From Flaveria trinervia (taxonomy: Eukaryota > Streptophyta > Magnoliopsida > Asterales > Asteraceae), in assembly GCA_025506515.1 (NCBI GenBank), contig CM046453.1:29289558-29353557 (forward strand): a stretch of 64,000 nt of DNA, given 5' to 3'. The notes under the pieces were generated by a model. That model saw nothing but the letters and a program-made list of their open reading frames with translations. It made no database searches and was not told the DNA's origin. How positions within the stretch are numbered: the first letter of the stretch is position 1; the number at the start of each line of letters is the position of its first letter. The position numbers and the translations under genes are program-made. Below, one piece after another: positions 56,460 through 64,000 of the stretch.

Positions 56460-59300
56460 ATGACTACTCCTTCTAATGACCCTCACAATACTGGTTCCTC
56501 AACCAAGCCTCTGATGCTGGTTAGGACTGAGTATAACATATGGCAACGAAGAATGCTCCATCATTTGTTAATTAACAGTTCAGGTTGTTGGACATCTGTG
56601 GTACATGGTCCACACAAGCCTATGGTGAACAATCTGAAAACCAACCAAATGGTTCCGAAGAAAAAGGAACAATACTAAGATGAGGATCGAAAACTGTTTG
56701 AGATTGATGCTAAAGCACAGGGAATTCTGGCCACGGCACTGCCAAATGAAATATATTCTGGGCTTATGCATCATGAAACTGCTCATGACCTCTGGAATGC
56801 ATTGAAAGAACAATTTGGTGGAACAGACGAGGTCTTAGCAAACAACAGAGAAATTCTTGCCCAACAATATGAGACATTCTCTCATAGGAAGGGTGAGACA
56901 CTGACTCAACAGTTTGAGCGTTTTTCCTGTTTGATCTCTGAGCTGTAAATGGTCAAACATGAATACACTAATAGCCAGATGAACAACAGATTTCTTAGAT
57001 CACTGCCTGAGAGATGGGACACACATACCATTGTCCTACGCTCTAGTGCAAATCTGGATAGCCTATCTCTCACCCAACTCCATAGGAAACTGCTGACATT
57101 TGAAAGAGAGATAGAGCAGAAAAGGAAACTGTCATCATCAGGAAAGCTCACTGATGACTTTGTACCAGGGAACACTGCCTTGGTTGGTCATGAGTCAGAA
57201 TATGCTGCATCAGAAAGCAATTATGATGAGCGTATAGATTTCTCTTCAAACAGTTCTGATCATGCATTTGTTAGTGTCGATAGTCAGTCAGGTTGTAATA
57301 GTGACAATTTGTGCTTCATTATGGATGATTTGAAAGGTATTGCTGATGATGACCTAGAAGAGATGGATATTCTAAGCCAAATGGCCTTGATTAATATCAG
57401 ATCTCAAAAGTTCTACAAGAGAACTGGCAGGAAATTTCCAGGACTCTCTGGCAAAACCAAAGTTGGTTTTGACAAGAGTAAGTTGAGGTGTCACAAATGC
57501 CACAGGCTCGGGCACTTTGCAAGAGTGTGTAGATCAACTGGACCTAAGTCCTCTGCACCCTTTGTAACTTTTCCAAGCAATAGTTCACAAAACAGAGGGC
57601 AACATCCTGCTAGTTTTGGTCATCACTCACAACCTATATCTCCTACATATTTTGTCCCTCAGGGTCCAATGCCATATACATATCCCTGCTATTACATGCC
57701 ATAGCCAAATCAAGTTCAAGTTCCTATTGCACCACAACCTCAAGCCTTACCTGAGCCTTAACCATCTCAATCACAACCTCATCACAGCTTCTTCACCCCT
57801 GGTGCTGTTGACTGGAGCAGTCTACCAGATGATCTTTCTGGTAATGAGCAACTATTTGCCTGGGTTCATGCTCCAATGCATCTTCATCACAGGTAACCCA
57901 GGTATCCTCTGAGGGCTAAAGCCAAGCTATGTTCTGAATCTTGCATAGCTGCATTTATATCTATTAGAGAGGCAAATGTAGCTTTAATAAATCAAAATAT
58001 TGAGCTTGAGCAAACCCTTTCCAAAAGAAAAGCTGAGTATGAGTCTGTCCTTAAAGATAAAGATGATGAGATTTATAAGCTTAAATGACAATTAATGATG
58101 AAAAGGCTAAGCTAGAGGTCATTCTTGAGAACCACAGAGATCTCAAAGAAACACTTGTAGCTACCCAAGTTGAGTGTGACCGTTGGGTATCATCTTGCAA
58201 GGGATTTGAAATGCTTCTCAGCAAGCAACAACTTCAAATGTGAAGTTTGGAATAGGTTACAATCACATTGCACCACCTACAGATTTTACTCCAAAATCAA
58301 TAGTAGAACCTGAAGGTGAAAGTAATTTCCAAACCACATCATCATGTGTATCATCCTCAAGTGATCACCCAAGATCAGAAGATGAAATCAGTGTTGATAC
58401 CTCAGCAAATCAATTGCCTGATGGATTAACTACTGATAAGCACATGAAGCTGAGTACTTCAGATGTTGTCCCTCAAAGTACCTCAAGTACTGAAGGGCAA
58501 GTCACAACATCTGAAAAGCATTTCAAATCAACTGAAATAAAAGGGTTAACAACTGCTGAGGAATCTATCATACGGTCCTTCAGGATGGATAGAGAACAAC
58601 TGAAGAACAAGTCTTTAGTTGTTACAGATCCTTCAGTACTTAACACAAGTACTGAAAGGAGGAAAAACTAAAGTTCACACCTTCAGTAGTTTCCACTTTA
58701 GCAGTTGATCAATCCAAGATGAAGAATAAGCCATGTGAAATATATGGTAAATTCAATCATCTTTCTGATGAATGTTGGTACAAAAAGGGTTCCAAAGTCA
58801 ACAGAGATAAGCTCATTAAAATGCAGATGGATGAATTGAAAAATAAGTTTGAGACCAAGTTTGTACCACAGTCATCCCAATGTGATAAACCCAAGGCTTC
58901 ACCTAAATCCAAAAAGAAGGATAGGGTTTATCATAAAACAGCTGATAGTGTTACTAATGATAAACATTAGATTAAGTCTGTGAATTACAAGGAGGAAATG
59001 GTGGGTCACCAAAACTCATCAAAAACAAATACTGATGTGTCACAAGAGCTGAAAGCTTTAGCTACAAATCAGACACAACTTGTTATGATGGTTCAACATT
59101 TGTTGGGGAGAGTTAACGAACTAGATGCACCTGTGATTAAACCACTGAAAAGGTATTCCAAGTCCAAATCCAAGGAATCCATTTCAGCACCATCTCCACC
59201 TTCATCAGTTGTTAATTATGAGAAACAAGTTATGGTTAAATCTGTTGATGAAAACAGACCCAAAACCAAAAAGGTTTGGGTCTCAAAACCTAACTAGTTC
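56460..59300 (+). pseudogene. Element E2 gag and gag-pol linker, three early stops
   Basis: From ATG 56460 a single frame continues to 57704, interrupted by TAA at 56676-56678, TAA at 56946-56948 and TAG at 57702-57704. At all three sites E1 has a sense codon. The gag core shows ILATALPNEIYSGL and HETAHDLWNALKEQFGG. The first zinc knuckle, CHKCHRLGHFARVC, is intact at 57489-57530. The linker continues in frames 58240-58671 and 58719-58970, where the second knuckle has Tyr for its second Cys (CEIYGKFNHLSDEC at 58734-58775). The last linker frame, 58980-59297, is basic. E2 gag is the better preserved of the two copies. Confidence 0.85.
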
Positions 59301-59304
59301 CTTG

Positions 59305-60505
59305 TGATGATTGCAGGGTTCTTCAGCATGCCAAAGGAGCATCTGGTATGTAGATAGTGGAGGATCTATGCATATGACAGGGAGCAATTCTCTTCTTAAT
59401 GACTACTCTCTAGGAAAGAAGGGATTGGTTTCATTTGGAAATGATACTAAGGGTTACATCATCGGGAAAGGATATGTGTCTAATGGAGAACTCAGATTTG
59501 ATGATGTTAACCATGTGGAGAATCTCAAGTATAATCTATTGAGTGTCAGTCAGATGTATGATAAAGGGCATGTTGCACTTTTCACAAGCCAGAACTACAG
59601 GATTCTGTCTTCCCAAGTTCTAAGGCTGATTGACAAGGTATTGGATGAACATACTCTCCTGAAGGCCAACAGGATTGGAAGAGTATATGCCCTGGATTTG
59701 TCAAAGAAGATTGATTTGAAGGGTCATCCTTGCTTGTTCTCCAAAGCCTCTACTCAAGAATCTAAACTGTGGCACAGAAGGCTGGGTCATATAAATCTCA
59801 ACAACATGAATCAGTTGATCCACAATAGTTTAGTGAGAGGTCTACCAATAAAGGAGTTCCACTGTGATGAAACATGCACTGTTTGTTTGAAAGGAAAACA
59901 ACACAAAGTCTCATTCCCTCCTATTGAAGAACCTAAGTCCACTGCAGTTACTGCACATGGATTTATTTGGTCCTGTGAGAGTGATGAGCATGGCAAAGAA
60001 GAAATACTGTCTGGTAACTGTGGATGATTACTCCAGATTTGTATGGACTTTCTTCTTGCATTCAAAGGATGAGGTTGCTCAGACTATTATCAACTTATGT
60101 TGTATGTTGAGAAGCAGTATTCCCTATCAGTCAAGTGTATAAAGAGTGATAATGGAACATAATTCAGAAACCATACACTTGATGATTTTTATTTCTCAAT
60201 GGGAATCAAGAGGCAGTTTAGCATCCCAAGGACTCCAGAACAAAATGGAATAATGGAGAGAAAGAACAGGACCCTAATTGAAGCTGCAAGATCCATGTTG
60301 GCTGACTCTGGTTTGCCATTGACCTTTTGGGCTGAAGCTGTCAACACAGCTTGCTATGTGCAGAATAGAGTTTTAGTAAATCAGAGGTTGATGAAGACTC
60401 CATATGAAGTTCTACATCATTTGGCTCCTCTAATTTCATTCTTCAAAGCTTTGGGTGTCCTTGTTTCATTATCAACACAAAGGATCAACTCCACAAATTT
60501 GATCC
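59305..60505 (+). pseudogene. Element E2 protease and integrase, RT deleted
   Basis: One open frame, 59311-60027, holds the protease DSG at 59353-59361 (SIWYVDSGGSMHMTG), the pre-integrase part (NLKYNLLSVSQMYDKGH) and the zinc-binding region from LWHRRLGHINLNNMNQL to CTVCLKGK. The integrase core follows with a shift, in 59924-60142 (LLHMDLFGPVRV and VTVDDYSRFVWTFFL), and then SDNGT followed by a stop. The frame 60199-60519 has GIMERKNRTLIEAARSMLAD with the Glu. Homology stops at 60505, just after the integrase core, where ORF3 sequence begins. RT and RNase H are absent. Confidence 0.87.
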
Positions 60506-62141
60506 ATGTGCCCCAATAGACCCACAGATGGCACCTTCATTTGAAGGTTCACCAAACACACAGCCAATACACTTAACTAAGCCACCAGCCACTGCTTTTG
60601 GCACCACTTCTCAGGGACAGAACCCCTCTGAGTAGATGGTTGCAACCTTTCAAAACTCCTTACCTCTCATCACTCCCATCATCACTGAGATAGTACATAA
60701 CGCCATTGATGAGAGGATCTCATCAAAGAGCAGAAAGATCAGCTGATCACTTACAAAAGGAAGAGAAGTGTTGAGTCAAAGTCTGATGGAGAAAAGTCCT
60801 TAGAAGATCTAGTCAAAGAAGCTAATGAAGCTCACAACAGATCTATGGACAAAATAATAGATCAGCTCTTCAGACAGGGTCATGACACAGCCACCTTAGA
60901 TGTTGAGATCAGAAGGCTGGAGATAAATGAAATTCAAGCAAGATGGGCTAGTTACAGTGTGATAGATAGGGAAAGGTTGGAGATTATGATCAGGTTTATT
61001 GCCAAATATCTAGGAATATCATTGATAGAGATGAAGTCTTGGTCCAGAGACAGTATCTTGGAAATAACGAAGAAAATCTGTTCTGCTGGAAGCTACAACA
61101 AAGGGTTGATCATTGAAGCACTGGATGAAGCAGGTGCTGGGAAGAGAACCGAGATGGCAAAGCTCTCAAAAGCCAAACTCACCACTAAATTGCTAGATCA
61201 GCCTTCTCATACTCCCACTCAAAAACAACCCTCAAGACAATCATCTCTAAAATGGTGAATGAAGACAGTCTGCCAATCTCTACTGTTCTCAGACTTGAAA
61301 CACCTGAGCCCAGAAGTCAACAGATGATCACACCTGACTTTCAAATGCAAATGGTGAAAGTGAAGATTGAAGAAGTAGAACAACAGAAGCAGCATAATGA
61401 GCAATTTCTCAAAATGGTTGACAAGGACTTCCCTCAGTCCTCATCCATTCAAGCAATGAAGAAACAAGCTCTGAGGCTGTACACTCTTAGGCATACATTT
61501 CAACATCAAAGAGAAAGGGTGAGGATTTGGCCAGACCCCAGGGTAAGTTCCAGAATACACAAGAAGAACATACCAAGTAGATATCATGGCCAAGTGGAAA
61601 AGACTTTCAATGCTGCAATTAAGTTAGCCATGGTAGTCTCACCCTGGGAGATTATAGAAGAATTCAAGAGAGCACACAACTCAAAGACAACCCCTCAATC
61701 TCTACTTGAGAACAAAATGATCAAGAAGGGGCTGTTATACAAAAGACTTGAAGATCTTCAAAAGAGTGAACTCCAGTTGTTGCTAGAAGGCTCTCATCCA
61801 GATGAATTCGCATACAGAGAGATCACAACTGTTGAGTTGAAGAATGGAAGACAGTAAGGTATCTGTTTGAATATTATGGCCCTGAGTTCTTCTTTGAGGG
61901 AGAAGCAGAAGAACTCACCAAGGAGGAACAAGTTGTTCTCCTTGAGGCCTATGCAAGAGAGTCTTACAAACTCATCAATGGGAATTAGGTTTCATGGTTG
62001 GGACAAGACTCTGTGTCCAGTTTCCTGAAGACAGAGTTCCCTTCCACACTTAGCCAATCAAAAGATCAGAAACCTTTCCCGGCCTGTGCTTACATGATTA
62101 CCTCTGAAGCTGATCAAGAGGGTGTTTCTGCCAAAGAATAA
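60506..62141 (+). pseudogene. Post-pol ORF3, right part (E2/E1 hybrid)
   Basis: The first 145 bp or so match 55332-55476 of E1. The sequence then continues past the point where LTR2 interrupts E1. Two long frames overlap by a few bases: 60845-61258 (137 codons, starting MDKIIDQLFRQGHDT) and 61252-61857 (201 codons, starting MVNEDSLPISTVLRL). After a shift near 61855 the tail reads RYLFEYYGPEFFFEGEAEEL and ends at TAA 62139-62141, with one TAG inside. It looks helical and charged, with coiled-coil-like stretches (KVKIEEVEQQKQHNEQFLKM). I see no signal peptide or membrane segment. The function is unknown. Confidence 0.75.
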
Positions 62142-62182
62142 GTGGGATCATCAATAAACTTAGAGTTTTGGCTGCATTGGTT

Positions 62183-62193
62183 CAAGGGGAGTT
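62183..62193 (+). other. Polypurine tract before LTR3
   Basis: CAAGGGGAGTT directly precedes the TGTTGGACC of LTR3. It is the only PPT found in the E complex. Confidence 0.85.
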
Positions 62194-62994
62194 TGTTGGA
62201 CCAAAAGAACCAATGAGCCTGATCAGAAAAACCTCCAAGTCCCACAGACATTACAACTGCTAAAGAAGATCACAACAGCTAAAGACATCAATGATTACAA
62301 GGTCTGAAGACAAAGTCTGAAGACAAGATCTGAAGATTTCTACTGAAGACAAAGTCTGAAAGCAAAGTACTGAAGACAAAGTCTGAAAGTGAAGTACTGA
62401 AGAAAAAGTCTGAAGCTATCAACTGAAGACCACGTCTGAAATAAAAGTCTGAAAAACAAAGACTGAAGACAAAGACTGAAGACCAGAGTGATCAGTAATT
62501 GTCACAACAGCTGAAGTTATTAACTTAGTAGTTGTCACAACAGCTGAAGTTATTAACTTCAGTAGTTGTGATGGTTTTCCTTTTCAATACTTGTAATTTA
62601 CCTTCAAGTAGTTTATAGTTTCAGTAGTTTTTAGTTCAGTAGTTTTATGTTCGTGCACTTAGCATTCTCTGAGATGTGATCAGTTGTTGAGAACATTCTT
62701 AGTAGTTTGTATAGTTTCAGTTGTTTGTATAATTCTGTTAGATGTCACTATCAAGTGACATCAGCAGACGTCACATTCCTTATATAAGGAATGTTGACCT
62801 AATTGTAACGTGTAACTTTCAGCCACCACGAAAGCATTTGAATGAAGTATTCCTTTTGCAGAATTCTCTCTCTCTTTATAACCTGTACTATTCCATTGAA
62901 TATCAATTGAGTTCTTGCTAAATTGTCTAATTCATTGTTCGAATTCCGCTGCAATCTACTCTAATTAATCAAACTTAAATCACTGATCCTAACA
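62194..62994 (+). repeat. LTR3 of element E
   Basis: The 801-bp LTR ends GATCCTAACA, directly followed by the right CTAAA. It is longer than LTR1 mainly through a tandem duplication of about 33 bp (GTCACAACAGCTGAAGTTAT and flanks) at about 62495-62561. It shares with LTR1 the bases that differ in LTR2. Confidence 0.92.
62774..62793 (+). promoter_or_regulatory. Palindromic TATA block of LTR3
   Basis: CATTCCTTATATAAGGAATG is unchanged, with GACGTC before it. Transcription from here would read into D. Confidence 0.78.
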
Positions 62995-63221
62995 CTAAAA
63001 ATCCAGTACAACATCCTAAGACCAAACACATCGGTATAAAATATCATTTTATACGGGACTGTTTTGAAAAGAATTTAATCGATGTGGTAAAAATAAATAC
63101 AGATTTTCAACGCGCTGACCTCTATGCAAAAGCTTTTGACAAACCACGTTTTCTATATCTTTTAGAGGTCAATGACGTTAAAAAGAAAATTGATGTTATT
63201 CCTGATGATGATCATGTGTAG
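62995..63221 (+). pseudogene. Element D RNase H, C-terminal end
   Basis: This is the rest of the D pol gene on the right side of E. It begins with the CTAAA duplication and reads KNPVQHPKTKHIGIKYHF, then ADLYAKAFDKPRFLYL, ending at TAG 63219-63221. It matches the C copy at 37651-37860 on the minus strand. The frame continues correctly from the left part at 45920, showing that E split one coding sequence. Confidence 0.9.
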
Positions 63222-64000
63222 TCCGATACAATTTAGTTTATTTTTCGGTTTTATTTTATTTAGTTATTCTATTTTGTTTTAAATTAAATTCAGGTTATTT
63301 AGCTGTCTATTAAATCCTAAAATATGTAAATCGGTTATGATTTTAGAATCTTAGGGGGAGAATAGGTCATCCAGTAACATTATTAAAAAAAACAAATAAA
63401 AAAAAGAGAGAAGGAGAGGCTAGCTGATAGAAGGTAGATCGTATCTGTGATACCGATTCAAATACTTTGGAATATGATAGTACACAGGTACAAACTATTT
63501 GGGACTTTAAAATTCAAAATTGAAAAGGATGCGAAATTCAAGTATAAGTCTGTGTAGTCTAAGCAATATACAGGAAATATGATAGATAAGCTAGCTACTA
63601 CTAAGGTAACACAAAGAAAGTAGACCTAGAGGTTGCTAGACCACAGATGATATGTCGGTAGACTCAACACAATAGATGACTAGACCTTTTTTGGTGATCT
63701 CAAGATTAAACTAAAAGTTTTGACTAGATGTGGGCAACACCTTATCCCTGGTTAACACAATCAACAAGATTCCAATAAGGGGTGACGATCAAAATAAACG
63801 CCACAAAAGTGTGCGTAAGACCAAAGCATGAGCAAAAGCACATAAAAAATGAAAATACAATCAAACTGATGACGATATTGTTGGGGAGATCTGTGCAAAA
63901 AGAAGAAAAGTTGCTCAAACAAGAAGATAGGTTATGTGCCTCTCTGCTGTGCGGTGGCACTAACCTGAGGATAAGCATAACCTATATATTCTAGAACTTA
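63222..64000 (+). other. Element D spacer after pol, cut by the window end
   Basis: No gene is supported. The sequence is collinear with the minus strand of C from about 37650 to 36860. It includes an internal PPT-like site, TTAGGGGGAGAATAG, at 63351-63365 and a hairpin repeat, GTGCC...GGCAC, at 63936-63971. ORF3 and the 3' LTR of D should lie to the right. Confidence 0.7.

Larger units (their letters stand above)
55477..62193 (+). mobile_element. E2: second copy of the E family, nested in ORF3 of E1, 3' LTR lost
   Basis: E2 starts with a full LTR, PBS and gag. It lacks the region that corresponds to about 50983-55331 of E1 and continues with ORF3. It ends at the PPT and LTR of the host element E1. 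The part from 60506 onward may be hybrid, with its left from E2 and its right from E1. The left target duplication should be the 5 bp before LTR2 (CTTTC), but the right copy is not separately visible. Confidence 0.72.
45921..62994 (+). mobile_element. Element E: copia element with three LTRs and two internal regions, nested in D
   Basis: Between the two CTAAA copies are LTR1 (45921-46660), internal region E1 (46661-55476), LTR2 (55477-56230), internal region E2 (56231-62193) and LTR3 (62194-62994). LTR1 and LTR3 share many bases against LTR2, so they are the pair of the original insertion. E1 has gag, protease, integrase, RT, RNase H and the left part of ORF3. E2 has gag, protease, integrase and the right part of ORF3. 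LTR2 has no PPT before it. The best reading is E2 inserted into E1, followed by recombination between ORF3 copies. Confidence 0.88.
38730..64000 (+). mobile_element. Element D: copia (Sirevirus-like) element, interrupted by E, running off the window
   Basis: D has a 5' LTR, PBS, leader, gag with two zinc knuckles, protease, integrase, RT and RNase H in copia order. RNase H is split at 45920 by element E and resumes at 62995. The region after pol (63222-64000) matches the spacer of C, so ORF3 and the 3' LTR should lie beyond the window. All genes carry stops or shifts. Without E, about 8.2 kb of D is visible. Confidence 0.88.

Overview
This 64 kb window looks like repeat-rich intergenic DNA from a flowering plant. 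I find no host gene, rRNA, tRNA or bacterial feature. Almost everything can be assigned to LTR retrotransposons: Ty3/gypsy elements in the first half and Ty1/copia elements in the second, most of them broken and several nested in one another. The style of the gypsy chromovirus tails, and a second reading frame downstream of copia pol, remind me of daisy-family (Asteraceae) genomes. That placement is inference only.

Layout. Positions 1-256 are an AT-rich flank with a 34-bp direct repeat. Gypsy element A (257-8435, +) has a truncated 5' LTR, decayed gag-pol and a full 3' LTR. Positions 8436-12157 hold unassigned sequence and a ruined Athila/Tat-type gag (about 10090-11375) between two direct repeats of about 280 bp. 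Gypsy element F (12163-22213, +) is the only structurally complete element: 2.3 kb LTRs, PBS, gag, pol, PPT and a 5-bp TGAAC target duplication. Positions 22219-24155 are unassigned. Gypsy element B (24156-31975, +) is a relative of A. Its 5' LTR is split by a copia 3' fragment G (26011-28020) and its pol is cut at 31975. There it meets copia element C (31976-38242, minus strand), which keeps its 3' LTR, PPT, a post-pol ORF3, a long spacer and the end of pol. A patchwork of ORF3 pieces in opposite orientations (38243-38729) leads into copia element D (38730 to beyond 64000, +), of the same family as C. D's RNase H is split by copia element E (45921-62994, +), flanked by a CTAAA duplication.

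Element E has three LTRs and two internal regions. Diagnostic differences pair the first LTR with the third, so the middle LTR marks a second copy (E2) that inserted into ORF3 of the first (E1). A later recombination between ORF3 copies would explain the loss of E2's own 3' LTR.

How the parts work together. In an active element, the LTR promoter drives a genomic RNA. Gag with zinc knuckles packages it, protease matures the polyprotein, RT/RNase H copies it from an initiator-Met tRNA at the PBS and from the PPT, and integrase inserts the DNA with a 5-bp duplication. No element here has an intact set of reading frames. Several have lost catalytic residues: F RT has KIHLRSG and FIND, B protease has DYG, A integrase and RNase H have D replaced, and D protease has a frameshift in DSG.

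The most unusual signals are short palindromic CpG-rich words shared by LTRs of unrelated superfamilies, a TATA box inside a perfect 20-bp palindrome in family E, the three-LTR nested structure of E, and the inverted ORF3 mosaic before D. One-base deletions are so common, even in the young-looking element F, that assembly error should be considered.
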